From the NCBI GenBank assembly GCA_945881985.1, contig CAMCVL010000005.1, positions 1-64,000 of the forward strand: a stretch of 64,000 bases of DNA, given 5' to 3'. The stretch is from Rickettsia typhi (GTDB lineage Bacteria; Pseudomonadota; Alphaproteobacteria; Rickettsiales; Deianiraeaceae). Below are positions 27,511-36,743 of the stretch, piece by piece. Position 1 is the first letter of the stretch. Each line of letters opens with the position of its first letter. A model generated the notes under the pieces. The model made no database searches. It was given only the letters and a program-made list of their open reading frames with translations, and was not told the DNA's origin. The translations under genes and the position numbers were made by a program.

Positions 27511-27590
27511 ATCACTATCACACTACTTAATACAGATTATAAAAATATTATGCTTAACTAAACACTTTAAAGTATTATTTATTATTGTCT

Positions 27591-27611
27591 AATGTTTTTT
27601 CAAAAAACATT
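27591..27611. terminator. Perfect AT-rich inverted repeat below virD4
   Basis: Ten-base arms AATGTTTTTT and AAAAAACATT separated by one base, 12 bp downstream of the virD4 stop. It also lies between divergently placed transcripts of carB and virD4. The T-run within the arm could serve as a weak terminator; the very short loop makes hairpin formation in RNA less certain. Confidence 0.35.
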
Positions 27612-27622
27612 AAAAAGCAAGA

Positions 27623-29440
27623 TTACTGATTGGCATTGGTATTAGCGTTTTGCTGCTGGGGTTGCCCCTGAGGTTTAGCGCGTTTAGGTGTGTAAGGTTT
27701 TTGCTTTGGTATTGGTATTGGTTTTTGAATTTTTCTGGTAAAAAAGCTGTCCTTAAAGTATCTAATTTTTTTGCATCTTATTGGCGGCGATGCCTCTATC
27801 AAAATAATTTGGTCTGTTTTAGGGAGCCCGATAACCTCCTGCGGCAAAAGCAGTGCCCTTTGTGCGTGGGACATATGCACGGACCTACTACCGGGGTTTA
27901 GGTCTAAAAACTTTGGCTTGTTCATGGACTCCGAAACGGCGGTTTTGTTACCGATAAGCTCGGAGATTAGCCTTGCGGTTTCAACATTGTTCGCGGCAAA
28001 GGTAATACGATAGGTTGAGTTTGACAAAAACGAGTTCATACCAGAGTCCTCGTAAGTACCCTTAAGCTGCTGAGTGTCCTGAACGATTAAAAACAGCTTA
28101 ACATGATAACCACGAAAGTAAGCAATACCAGCCAAAAACTGCTCCAGCTTGCCCACCGTCGGGAACTCGTCCATCATAAACATAACACCATATGGCTCGT
28201 CCTTTTGCGGAATTTTTGATGCCAAAAAGGCGGTTGCCTGCTGGTAAAACATTGACATAAGCGGCTTAAGCCTTTCAATGTTATCAGGGGTTAAACCAAC
28301 ATAAACTGTTGTAAGGTCCTTTTTAAACTGCCTGATGTCAAAGTCGCTTCGGGATGTTGTTTTGTCAATCAAGGGGTTAGCCCAAAGCTCAAGCCCAGAG
28401 TTTGCCGTTGATATAACACCCGAGCGTTCCTTCTCGGCTTTTTGCAAAAAGGCAGAAATATTCATGTATCCCACTGGGTGAATTTTATCCCCCAAGGTAT
28501 CAAGCCCTATGGCAAGAGTTTGGGCAACATCGTCGCTTCGCAGGGTTCTTACAACCTCGCCAAAGGTTGTGGGCTTTGTTTCGTCTGCAATTAAGTAAAG
28601 CACCACTCCTACGGTCATGCTTCGTGCCTCATTTTCCCAAAATTCCTGCTTTGGCATTACAATTTTGATAATTTTTTGAACATCGTCCACCATCTTGCCC
28701 GACTGCGTAGCTATCCAGTCCAAAGGGTTGTAGCAATGGGAAAATCCTTCAGGGTCAGCAGGTGCCCATGTATAGCATTTTTGCTTCAACACATTAAATC
28801 TATATCCACTTGTTAGCTCGTAGTTTTCAAGCTTGATGTCGTGAACCAAAACGCTCTCCTTCCAAAACAAAAGGTTTGGTATTACAAAACCCACCCCCTT
28901 ACCAGACCCAGTAGGAGCAAAGAGCAATACATGCTGATAATCCTTTGCAATAAAGTACTTGGACGGCTTATATTCCCCCAAAAGCATACCATCGTTTGCA
29001 AAAAGACCAATTTTTTTAATCTCCGAATATGTCGCCCAGTGAGCACTACCATGTAAGGACTCGCCTGGTTTGTATGGCACAAACTCCTTAATTGCCTGCC
29101 ATTTGTGCTTTATATAAAGCAGCAAAACGCATAAAGGAGCAATGCTGACCGCGAATAATTTTATAACGAAGTAATTATGATATGTGTAAGTTATTGACGC
29201 CTTATATTTAAACCAAAACATCCAGTAAAACAAAACCCTTTCACTTATCATTTTAAAGTAAAACTTTGGCTCGTAATGCAAAATGCTTAACGCCCTACCT
29301 GGCGACTCCACAAGAGCAATCAAGCTAAGGGAATTAACAAAAGCAAATGCAGTAAGTATTGAGCCGTAAAATAGAGTAAGTATTACTAGGTTTTTAAAGT
29401 ATCTTAAAACCTTATCGTCTTCCGGCGCGCCCCCTGCCAT
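27623..29440 (-). CDS. virD4: Type IV secretion system coupling ATPase VirD4
   Basis: Recruits substrates to the type IV secretion channel at the inner membrane. Two N-terminal hydrophobic regions (about residues 15-45 and 90-112) anchor it; the cytoplasmic domain follows with GSAHWATYSEI, Walker A APTGSGKGVG near 175-184, GYMNISAFLQKAEKERSGVIS, and Walker B MFMMDEFPTVGKLEQF. The C-terminal 35 residues are P/K/Q/N-rich. Start placed at ATG 29440 because the TTG at 29476 only adds 12 residues. Other virB genes are absent here, as in rickettsial genomes where T4SS genes are scattered in several islands. Confidence 0.94.
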   Translation of the reverse strand: MAGGAPEDDKVLRYFKNLVILTLFYGSILTAFAFVNSLSLIALVESPGRALSILHYEPKFYFKMISERVLFYWMFWFKYKASITYTYHNYFVIKLFAVSIAPLCVLLLYIKHKWQAIKEFVPYKPGESLHGSAHWATYSEIKKIGLFANDGMLLGEYKPSKYFIAKDYQHVLLFAPTGSGKGVGFVIPNLLFWKESVLVHDIKLENYELTSGYRFNVLKQKCYTWAPADPEGFSHCYNPLDWIATQSGKMVDDVQKIIKIVMPKQEFWENEARSMTVGVVLYLIADETKPTTFGEVVRTLRSDDVAQTLAIGLDTLGDKIHPVGYMNISAFLQKAEKERSGVISTANSGLELWANPLIDKTTSRSDFDIRQFKKDLTTVYVGLTPDNIERLKPLMSMFYQQATAFLASKIPQKDEPYGVMFMMDEFPTVGKLEQFLAGIAYFRGYHVKLFLIVQDTQQLKGTYEDSGMNSFLSNSTYRITFAANNVETARLISELIGNKTAVSESMNKPKFLDLNPGSRSVHMSHAQRALLLPQEVIGLPKTDQIILIEASPPIRCKKIRYFKDSFFTRKIQKPIPIPKQKPYTPKRAKPQGQPQQQNANTNANQ

Positions 29441-29640
29441 AGCAATAACAAAATTACACTCTGCCTTAAATAGCAAAAATCAAAAAAATCTTATTCTAGT
29501 TTTTTGTAAAATCAACACATTTTTTAAAATTATGGTAAATAAAAAGCTAACATTTATGTAATTGCAAGTTTTACTTGTTAATAATTTTTTATGCAATACA
29601 CTTGTAAAGATTAAATATATTAAAATTGTATATTGTTTTT

Positions 29641-31098
29641 ATGGCTACAATCATTAAGGGCAGCAAGCAGGATTACGAGCTAACCATAGGGCTTGAGGTA
29701 CATGCGCAGGTTGCCTCGCAAACAAAATTATTTTCCCCCGCGCCAGTTATGCCACTGGCAGAGCAAAATACTTGCGTTGACTTTATTGACGCAGGCATGC
29801 CCGGCATGCTACCCTTGCTTAACTTTTTTTGCATAGAGCAGGCGGTTAAAACAGGGCTGGCAATTAATGCAGAGATAAACAAGCTATCGCACTTTGACCG
29901 CAAGCATTATTTTTACCCCGACCTGCCGCAGGGCTATCAAATTACCCAGTTTTACGAGCCGATTGTTAAAAATGGCTATCTTGAGATTACTCTTGAGGAT
30001 ACTTCAAAAAAAAAGATCCGCATAAAGCAAATACACTTAGAGCAGGATGCTGGCAAGCTGATTCACGACAAAAAAGCAGGCAAAACGCTAATAGACCTAA
30101 ACCGTGCAGGTGTGGCACTTATGGAGATAGTCTCGGAGCCTGACATTAAAAGCATCCACGAGGCAAATGAATATGTAAAAACCCTAAGGGCGATACTGCG
30201 AGAAGTTGGTTCTAGCGATGCAGACATGGAAAAAGGCAACTTTAGATGCGATGTTAATATATCCATCGCCCCTATTGGCAGCAATATTTTAGGCACAAGA
30301 TGCGAGATTAAAAACCTAAACTCTTTTAAGTCTATAACTAGAGCAATTGAGTACGAAATTGAAAGGCACCTTGACATAATTGAATCCGGTGGCAAGGTAA
30401 GGCAGCAAACGAGATTGTTTGACCAAAACACTGGCGAGACAAGAGCCCTGAGGGACAAGGAGGACTCCGATGACTACAGATACTGCCCCGACCCAGACAT
30501 CTTGCCCGTGCCTTTAACGGATGAGTTTATTGACTCCTTACGCAAATCCGTGCCGGAGCTGCCTGCAGCAAGGGCGGCTAGATATGTTGCAAGCCATGCC
30601 ATTACGCAAAAGGAGGCGGATACAATAGCTTTTGACAAAGACCTTCACGAGTTTTTTGAAGCTGGGCTTAAAATTTGCCCCGATGCAAAAATACTTTGCA
30701 GCTGGCTTACAAGCGAGCTTTTGGGTCGTCTTAACAAGCTTGAACTTGATATTACAACCTGCAAGGTAAGCTCTGCAAACCTTGCCTGCCTTACTAACAG
30801 AATTATTGACGGCACAATATCCGGCAAAATTGCCAAGGATATACTTGACGACATGCTGCAAAGCGGCAAAACGCCAGATGAAATCATAGAGCAAAAAGGC
30901 TTAAAGCAAGTGAGCGACGAGGGTGCAATTGCCGCAGTTGTAAAACAGGTGCTTGATGCAAATCCAGACAAATTAGCTGAATACAAAGCCGGCAAGGACA
31001 AGCTCTTTGGCTTTTTTGTGGGCGAGTGCATGAAGCTTAGCAAGGGCAAGGCAAATCCAGCGCTTCTTAACAACATTTTAAAAGATGCAATGAAATAA
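29641..31098 (+). CDS. gatB: Aspartyl/glutamyl-tRNA(Asn/Gln) amidotransferase subunit B
   Basis: Part of GatCAB, which converts Glu-tRNA-Gln and Asp-tRNA-Asn to the amidated forms; needed where GlnRS or AsnRS is missing. Signature segments: YELTIGLEVHAQVASQTKLFS, then SHFDRKHYFYPDLPQGYQITQF, DLNRAGVALMEIVSEPDI and EMKNLNSF-like IKNLNSFKSI. The helical and YqeY-like tail ends with GKANPALLNNIL. Start ATG 29641 is chosen over the TTG at 29626. gatC and gatA are not adjacent. 485 aa is normal. Confidence 0.96.
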   Translation: MATIIKGSKQDYELTIGLEVHAQVASQTKLFSPAPVMPLAEQNTCVDFIDAGMPGMLPLLNFFCIEQAVKTGLAINAEINKLSHFDRKHYFYPDLPQGYQITQFYEPIVKNGYLEITLEDTSKKKIRIKQIHLEQDAGKLIHDKKAGKTLIDLNRAGVALMEIVSEPDIKSIHEANEYVKTLRAILREVGSSDADMEKGNFRCDVNISIAPIGSNILGTRCEIKNLNSFKSITRAIEYEIERHLDIIESGGKVRQQTRLFDQNTGETRALRDKEDSDDYRYCPDPDILPVPLTDEFIDSLRKSVPELPAARAARYVASHAITQKEADTIAFDKDLHEFFEAGLKICPDAKILCSWLTSELLGRLNKLELDITTCKVSSANLACLTNRIIDGTISGKIAKDILDDMLQSGKTPDEIIEQKGLKQVSDEGAIAAVVKQVLDANPDKLAEYKAGKDKLFGFFVGECMKLSKGKANPALLNNILKDAMK

Positions 31099-31100
31099 CT

Positions 31101-31427
31101 ATGATAAAAATATTACTTACATGCCTTACAATGCTTGCCTCACTCAATGCTTTTGCAATCTGTAACGCTGACTACCCAGAAGAATTTATTGTGGACTATA
31201 CAATTGCCTGCGTGCAGGACAAAAAACACATTAGAGCCGATAAACTTGATAAATACTGTATGTGCCTGATAAGGGGCATACAAAGAGATATTCCTTACGC
31301 AAAATTTATGAGCCTTTCGGATGAGGGAATTTTAATGTTGCCAGAATATCAACAAATAAGAGGGAAATGCGAAAAAGAATACGCTAAAGCCACAAGTAAG
31401 ACAATACCTCGTGGGCAAGATTTATAG
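31101..31427 (+). CDS. Hypothetical secreted cysteine-containing protein, 108 aa
   Basis: Not recognised. A clear signal peptide (MIKILLTCLTMLASLNAFA, cleavage near 19) is followed by a helical mature domain with five cysteines (CNADYP, IACVQD, YCMCLIRG, RGKCEKE). The cysteine spacing suggests disulfide-linked helices, and a DsbA-like protein is encoded elsewhere in the window. It sits 2 bp after gatB and 8 bp before rsmH, so it is translated from a housekeeping operon. Likely periplasmic; function unknown. Confidence 0.7.
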   Translation: MIKILLTCLTMLASLNAFAICNADYPEEFIVDYTIACVQDKKHIRADKLDKYCMCLIRGIQRDIPYAKFMSLSDEGILMLPEYQQIRGKCEKEYAKATSKTIPRGQDL

Positions 31428-31435
31428 ATAAAACC

Positions 31436-32431
31436 ATGTCTCAAATGCCACTCCTGCACAATCCGGTTATGCTTGCGGATGTTTTGCATTTTGCAGGTAT
31501 TAAACAGGCGGAGCACCTTGATGCAAAAACCTTTAGCGGCAAAGATTACAACAAAAACTCGCAGATAGCAGATGCAACCTTTGGCTTTGGCGGCTACAGC
31601 CGTGCATTAATCAGCAGCTTTGATGGCAAACTTACATCTTTTGACAGAGACCCCTCAGTTGCTCCTTACGCAAATGAGCTTAAAAGCAGCCACGGGGAGC
31701 GTTTTGATTTTGTAAATGAAAAATTTTCATCAATGGGCGGGGTTTTAAAACCAAACAGCTGCGACTTAATAGTTGCTGACTTTGGCATATCATCAATGCA
31801 GGTGGATGATGCCGATAGGGGATTTTCTTTTATGCAAGACGCTCCCCTTGACATGCGAATGAATAAAAACGACAAAATCAGTGCCTTTGAAGTAATTAAC
31901 GAGCTTAGCGAAAAAGAACTTGCAGACATTATTTTTAACTACGGGGAGGAGAGGCTTGCTAAAAAAATTGCCTATAATATAGTTCATAACCGCAGGCTAA
32001 GCCCAATCAAAACAACAAAGCAACTTGCAGACATAGCCTTTAAATGCTACGGCAAGATGGCTTATAGCCTTAAAATACACCCAGCAACACGCACCTTTCA
32101 GGCAATTCGCATTTATGTCAACAAAGAGCTTGACGAAATTGAAAGCCTGCTAAGCCAAACCCTTTCTCTGCTTAAACCGGGGGGGAGGTTTGTTTGCGTT
32201 AGCTTTCACTCCCTTGAGGATATAATTGTTAAGCAGTTTGTAAAAAACAACTGCAAAAAGGTTAAGGTCAACAAGTATCAGCAATTTTCACTACTACAAA
32301 AAGATGAGCAGGATGAATTTACTAACAAAATCATAGACCTCTCACTTGGCGCCGTGGAAGTTAGCAAAGAGGAGGCAAAACTCAACCCAAGGTCAAGATC
32401 CGCTAAACTTAGGGCGTTTGAAAAAATTTAA
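31436..32431 (+). CDS. rsmH: 16S rRNA (cytosine-1402-N4)-methyltransferase RsmH (MraW)
   Basis: Adds the N4-methyl group to C1402 in the ribosomal P site. Family signatures: HNPVMLADVL at the N-terminus, DATFGFGGYSRALI (SAM site) near 42, VADFGISSMQVDDADRGFSFMQDAPLDMRM near 110, the helical insert with TRTFQAIRIYVNKEL, and FVCVSFHSLEDIIVKQF. A 10-residue tail of R-S-A-K-L-R-A type closes it. Normally the first gene of the division and cell-wall cluster; here it stands after gatB and has no ftsL or ftsI behind it. Confidence 0.96.
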   Translation: MSQMPLLHNPVMLADVLHFAGIKQAEHLDAKTFSGKDYNKNSQIADATFGFGGYSRALISSFDGKLTSFDRDPSVAPYANELKSSHGERFDFVNEKFSSMGGVLKPNSCDLIVADFGISSMQVDDADRGFSFMQDAPLDMRMNKNDKISAFEVINELSEKELADIIFNYGEERLAKKIAYNIVHNRRLSPIKTTKQLADIAFKCYGKMAYSLKIHPATRTFQAIRIYVNKELDEIESLLSQTLSLLKPGGRFVCVSFHSLEDIIVKQFVKNNCKKVKVNKYQQFSLLQKDEQDEFTNKIIDLSLGAVEVSKEEAKLNPRSRSAKLRAFEKI

Positions 32432-32730
32432 ACCACCTCCATCAAATCCTTCTTTAAAAGCTTTTTTTTGCAGGCTTTAAATAAATATTACTAGCTTTAA
32501 GCTTTTACACAAAGCTCTATTATGCCATTTTCAATTTAATATTAAGCTTACACATCGTCCAAAATAGAAAGACAGGAAGGAGTGAATATTTTTTATAAAA
32601 CGCCCTAAAATGGCAAGAAGTTTTAAGATTTACCTTTTGGTAAATGGTACGACCTTAGTAAAAACGACCAAAGACAAAAGACTAAATACAAAAGAGGACA
32701 ATTTGGTAAAAAATCTTGTAACAGAGTTTG
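32432..32730. other. Gene-free stretch between rsmH and tRNA-Trp
   Basis: About 300 bp of AT-rich sequence. Near 32460 there is an AAAAGCTTTT palindrome followed by TTTT just after rsmH, a weak terminator candidate. A 61-codon frame from 32610 reads into the tRNA-Trp gene and is not credible. Nothing else is recognised. Confidence 0.4.
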
Positions 32731-32806
32731 TGGCAGGGGCGACAGGACTCGAACCTGCAACCAACGGTTTTGGAGACCGCTACTCTACCAATTGAGCCAC
32801 GCCCCT
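32731..32806 (-). tRNA. tRNA-Trp (anticodon CCA)
   Basis: 76 nt with encoded CCA. Acceptor stem AGGGGCG pairs with CGCCCCT; the anticodon stem GCGGT/ACCGT encloses CTCCAAA, giving CCA; T arm CAGG-TTCGAGT-CCTG; discriminator G, as expected for bacterial tRNA-Trp. Same strand as the next tRNA, 30 bp apart. Confidence 0.95.
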
Positions 32807-32836
32807 ATCTATAAACCATTGGTAAGTTTAATAAAA

Positions 32837-32912
32837 TGGTAGCAGGAGAGGGACTTGAACCCCCGACCCAAGGAGTATGATTCCTCTGCTCTACCAACTG
32901 AGCTATCCTGCC
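32837..32912 (-). tRNA. tRNA-Met (anticodon CAU, elongator type)
   Basis: 76 nt with encoded CCA. The anticodon loop ATCATAC gives CAU on stem GAGGA/TCCTT. It lacks the three G-C pairs of initiator tRNA. The first acceptor pair is G1-U72, a wobble. A tRNA-Ile2 with lysidine-modified CAU cannot be fully excluded by sequence alone. It probably shares a transcript with tRNA-Trp downstream. Confidence 0.88.
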
Positions 32913-33305
32913 GGGTGCATTTTAAGTTTTTAAAACTGGGTTAAACTAAACCCACAACTTCAATACAATCAAAGTTTATAACGCATATCATTTAGTGTCA
33001 AGTAAATGTAAAAAAAACTTTATCAAAAACCTTTTTTATGCACAATCAGCAAAGATAATAAATGGACATTAACATTGGCAATGTTTTTTAAGTTTATAAA
33101 AAAATGTTAGATGGTTACGCTATCTTGCTTTAAAAAAGCATGGCGTTGTAAATCCAATTTGGGATTTTTGGCACCCTATCATCTGCCTAAGGAAGGACGA
33201 GGTAGAGGCGAGGTAGAGGCATGTTTTGCAAGGCAGCTAGCCAAGATTTTAGAAGAGTTTTTAGTTTGATGATTACTAAATTTACCTACTCTTTATAGAT
33301 ATTAA
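32913..33305. other. Gene-free stretch between tRNA-Met and the CNNM gene
   Basis: About 390 bp, AT-rich. It holds a 52-codon frame (33111-33269, plus) with a short tandem repeat of GAGGTAGAGGC inside (near 33200). The frame has no start-site motif, domain or signal peptide and is not called. No RNA gene recognised. Confidence 0.4.
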
Positions 33306-34631
33306 CTAATGCTGGCTACCTTCGTTGTTAAAGCTTGCAACATTTGTTAAGTCTTTTTGTTTTGAATGGTTCATCTTAAAGCTAACTAGGGTAATTTTTA
33401 CGCCATCTTTTTGAACTATTTTAAACTCCGCACCGTCAATTAAAAAAACATCGCCCTCATCAGGAATCTTTTGACAATGCTCAATAATCATACCGGCAAG
33501 ACTTGAATAATCGTCGCTAGGAAAGTTAAGTCCAAACTCTTTGTTAAAGTCCCTAATCTGATAGTCTCCACGAATAACAAAACTACCATCCTCCATCTCG
33601 CTAAAGTCTTGAGGTTTGTGAGTATCGTATTCATCCTCAATATTACCAACAATCTCCTCTATAATGTCCTCAAGAGTAAGTATGCCTATCATCTCACCGT
33701 ATTCATTAACAACGATAGCAAGGTGATTGCGGGTTTTTTTAAATTCAAACAACTGCCTTTTAAGATTTGTGTTGTGGGATATAAAAACCGGCTTAAACAA
33801 AATTTGCTCTATGTGCTGCGGAGTAATATCTTTGCTTTGCCTTATGAGAGACACAAGGGTTTTAACATGCAATATCCCTATGATTTCGTCCTGCACACCG
33901 CGATAAACCGGTATACGGCTATGCTTACACTGCAGTATAAAAGATATAATATTCTCAGCCGAGTCTTCAATGTTAAACATTTTGACATTTTTCTTTGGAG
34001 TCATTATACTCTCCGCCTCTGTTTTACTAAGATCCAGCACACCATCTAACATATCCCTGTCGTTTTTAACAACCGAGCCATTATCGTGCAAAAAACTTAT
34101 CTCACTCTTGAGTATTTCATAGACAGATATAACAGGCTTTTTATCCAGAGGAAAAATTTTAAAAATTAAACCATTAAAACTTTTTATACAAAACAAAATA
34201 GGTGAAAAGATTTTTTGTATAACAACAAAATAAGGAGCCAAAAACATAGAAAGTGCATCAGCATAGCTAATAGCGAATGTTTTAGGGAGTATTTCGCAAA
34301 AAAGTATAACAACACAAATTGTAATTGCAGTTACAACCTCCAAGGCATATGGCATACCCGGATAATAAGTAATTGCAAAATATGTTGCAAAAGATGATAT
34401 CACTATATTGACAATATTATTTGCAATAAGAGTTGTTGAAACCACATCCTCTTTTTTTTGCAAAAGCTTCATTAAGTTTTGATAGCGTTTTTGCTTTTTA
34501 CCCTCGTATTTTGCCTTGTATATTTTTGCAATTGAGGTTGCTGTAAATGCCGTTTCGGATAGTGAAAACACTATTGATAAAAATATCAGTACGGCAAAAA
34601 GTAGAAAAAAACTTAAAAGACTGGGGCCCAT
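33306..34631 (-). CDS. CNNM/CorC-HlyC family transporter-associated protein
   Basis: Membrane protein of the CNNM/CorC family, linked to magnesium and cobalt export; older annotations call it hemolysin C-like. DUF21 transmembrane domain at about residues 5-165 (four hydrophobic segments, SLSETAFTA in the first); CBS pair about 195-325 (IMTPKKNVKMFNIED, FKKTRNHLAIVVNEYGEMIGILTLEDIIEEIVG); C-terminal CorC_HlyC domain about 340-425. 441 aa is usual. It is the last gene of a minus-strand run, 124 bp after rpsP. Confidence 0.9.
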   Translation of the reverse strand: MGPSLLSFFLLFAVLIFLSIVFSLSETAFTATSIAKIYKAKYEGKKQKRYQNLMKLLQKKEDVVSTTLIANNIVNIVISSFATYFAITYYPGMPYALEVVTAITICVVILFCEILPKTFAISYADALSMFLAPYFVVIQKIFSPILFCIKSFNGLIFKIFPLDKKPVISVYEILKSEISFLHDNGSVVKNDRDMLDGVLDLSKTEAESIMTPKKNVKMFNIEDSAENIISFILQCKHSRIPVYRGVQDEIIGILHVKTLVSLIRQSKDITPQHIEQILFKPVFISHNTNLKRQLFEFKKTRNHLAIVVNEYGEMIGILTLEDIIEEIVGNIEDEYDTHKPQDFSEMEDGSFVIRGDYQIRDFNKEFGLNFPSDDYSSLAGMIIEHCQKIPDEGDVFLIDGAEFKIVQKDGVKITLVSFKMNHSKQKDLTNVASFNNEGSQH

Positions 34632-34755
34632 TTATGGTAAATTTTACAAACAAAATGATATAGCTATGCCCTTGAAAAACAAGGACTAACAGCTAATTTT
34701 AAAATTTAAAGATAAAGATTTAAATATTAGCCGAATACATTTTTTGTGTACAAAA

Positions 34756-35187
34756 TTAAGCAGTTGCAGCAGCGGCAGCAGCTGCTTTTTTTGCAGCTTC
34801 TTTTTCCTTTTTAGCTTTTTCTGCAGCGGCTTTTCTTTCGCTAAGAATTTTCTTTTTGTCTTTTTTGGAAACGCCGTAAAACTCACCCTTAACCTCAGGC
34901 ACAGCTTTTTTAAAGCCTTCAAGTCCCTCTATGCCATTTTTAATGCAGTACAAAACAAGTGACTCCGTAGGTTGTGCCCCTACTGATAGCCAGTATTGCA
35001 GACGCTCTTTGTTGATAACAAAAGGAGATTGAGCGACATTGTTTGAGCCATCTTTTTTAGCTAAAGGGTCTCTAAAACCGATTTTTTCAATAAAACCAGC
35101 ATCTCTTTTTGATCTAGCATTAGCAACTACAATTGCAAAAAAGGCCTTGTGGGTTCTACCACCTCTGGCAAATCTAATTTTAAGCAT
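34756..35187 (-). CDS. rpsP: 30S ribosomal protein bS16
   Basis: Small-subunit protein that helps assemble the 5' domain of 16S rRNA. Start MLKIRFARGGRTHKAFFAIVV is diagnostic, followed by FIEKIGFRDPL, then ERLQYWLSVGAQPTESL. The core is about 85 residues. The remaining 55 form a lysine/alanine-rich tail ending in a poly-alanine run, longer than in many bacteria but usual in alphaproteobacteria. The normal companions rimM and trmD are not next to it; murF precedes by 81 bp. Confidence 0.96.
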   Translation of the reverse strand: MLKIRFARGGRTHKAFFAIVVANARSKRDAGFIEKIGFRDPLAKKDGSNNVAQSPFVINKERLQYWLSVGAQPTESLVLYCIKNGIEGLEGFKKAVPEVKGEFYGVSKKDKKKILSERKAAAEKAKKEKEAAKKAAAAAAATA

Positions 35188-35268
35188 AAAATACTATTAA
35201 GCTTTTACAATAAATAAAACAAACAGGCAAAAATTGTATATTAATCTACTGATATGTCAAGTGATAAT

Positions 35269-36714
35269 TTATTTTTTGTTAAAACTTTTATCGGCATCAT
35301 AAATTAAAGCTTCAACAACCTTAGTAAAACCCATGGAGTTTGACGCTTTAAGTAACACAAAATCGTATCGCTGCCTAAAGCCAACTAGCTTACCATCAAG
35401 CAAATGAGCCTGCAAAAAAGATGTAAGATTTTGATAATAATGCACTTCAATTTTAGCCTCGCTGGCATTTGCTTGCAAAAATTTGTTGTATAAAAAACGC
35501 ATCTGCTCGCCTATCATAACAACGCCATTTATTTTATTCTCGTTTAACAAGGTGAAAATCTCCTCGTGTTTTTGTCTTGAAACATCACCAAGCTCCAGCA
35601 TATCGCCAATTATTGCAAGCTTATCACCATCCTTATGTGCCAAATTTTGTATTGCATTTGCAAGTGACTGCGGGCTGCAGTTATAAACCTCGTCAATAAT
35701 AGTAAAGTCTTGCAGTTTTATCTCTCTGCCCCTGCCTGCCATATCGGCGGAATTGAAAAAATCATCAAAATTTACAGATTGTAAAAAATCAAGGTCAATG
35801 CCAAGCTCGCCAAAAGCCCTAAGGCACAGGGCAATATTTAGCAGATATTCTTGGGACAAAAACCTGCTGATTGTAAATTTGTATTTATTAAAAATAGTAA
35901 ATTTTGTAGCACCTTTGTCAAAAACATAATTAGATATGTCACTTTTGCCTGTTGTTGCGTGCCTTGCGCCGCAAAGCAGTACCTCACCTTGTAAAATGTC
36001 AAAGCACTCGCAGTCGTGATTTAAAATGCTTGCAAGCCTTGCGTACTTTATGCACTCGCCTTTTGCACGCGCTATGTCATCGGTGGAGGCAAAATTAACT
36101 CTATGCACATCCGATATATTTGTAATAATTGCAATATCAGGTTTGATTACAGAGGCTAAATGATCTATCTCCCCTGCTCTATCCATGCCTATTTCGCACA
36201 CTAAAAAACCAAGATTAAAACCGCAGTTAAACAATGTTAGTGGCACGCCTATGTGATTATTGTAATTTTTTTGCGTTTTGTAAATATCGCTTGCAATTTT
36301 GTTGTAAGCAAGGTATTTTTGCAGCAAAAAATAGGTAAGATTTTTGACGGTTGTCTTGCCAACGCTGCCAGTGATTGTAAATATTTTTGTGCCTTCTTTA
36401 TGAAGGTAATCTGCTTTTTGTCTTGCAACATTGGTAATACTTGTAAGCACATCGTCGCTATCACAATGCAAAAGCTTTGGTGATAGTTTGTTGATTAAAT
36501 CAATATCGCTTGTTAAAGAGCTTAAGGTAAAACTTTTAGCAACAACGCAATACTTTGCACCTTTTGCAAAAGCGTCCAACACAAAGTCATGCCCGTCTCT
36601 TTGTGCCTTAAGAGCAACAAAAACATTGCCATCATCTGGCAAAAGCCTTGTGTCAATGCAAAATTTGCAACTTTCACTAATAAGATGCTGCAAAGTTTTA
36701 AGACTAAAATCCAT
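35269..36714 (-). CDS. murF: UDP-N-acetylmuramoyl-tripeptide--D-alanyl-D-alanine ligase
   Basis: Adds D-Ala-D-Ala to the muropeptide precursor, the last cytoplasmic ligase step of peptidoglycan synthesis. Three domains: N-terminal UDP-binding domain (VFVALKAQRDGHDFVLDAF), central ATPase domain with the P-loop TGSVGKTTVKN near 115 and NYNNHIGVPLTLF, and a C-terminal domain with DEVYNCSPQSLANAI and GDMLELG. 481 aa is slightly longer than usual. It implies that the cell makes peptidoglycan. Lies 29 bp after secA. Confidence 0.95.
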   Translation of the reverse strand: MDFSLKTLQHLISESCKFCIDTRLLPDDGNVFVALKAQRDGHDFVLDAFAKGAKYCVVAKSFTLSSLTSDIDLINKLSPKLLHCDSDDVLTSITNVARQKADYLHKEGTKIFTITGSVGKTTVKNLTYFLLQKYLAYNKIASDIYKTQKNYNNHIGVPLTLFNCGFNLGFLVCEIGMDRAGEIDHLASVIKPDIAIITNISDVHRVNFASTDDIARAKGECIKYARLASILNHDCECFDILQGEVLLCGARHATTGKSDISNYVFDKGATKFTIFNKYKFTISRFLSQEYLLNIALCLRAFGELGIDLDFLQSVNFDDFFNSADMAGRGREIKLQDFTIIDEVYNCSPQSLANAIQNLAHKDGDKLAIIGDMLELGDVSRQKHEEIFTLLNENKINGVVMIGEQMRFLYNKFLQANASEAKIEVHYYQNLTSFLQAHLLDGKLVGFRQRYDFVLLKASNSMGFTKVVEALIYDADKSFNKK

Positions 36715-36743
36715 CTTATAAATAAAAAGCTAAATAAAAAATA

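Noticed and set aside
32610-32795. 61-codon plus-strand frame
   Set aside because: It runs through most of tRNA-Trp on the other strand and has no family likeness.
33111-33269. 52-codon plus-strand frame in the spacer before the CNNM gene
   Set aside because: No start motif, no signal or domain, and it contains a short tandem repeat; mentioned only as spacer content.
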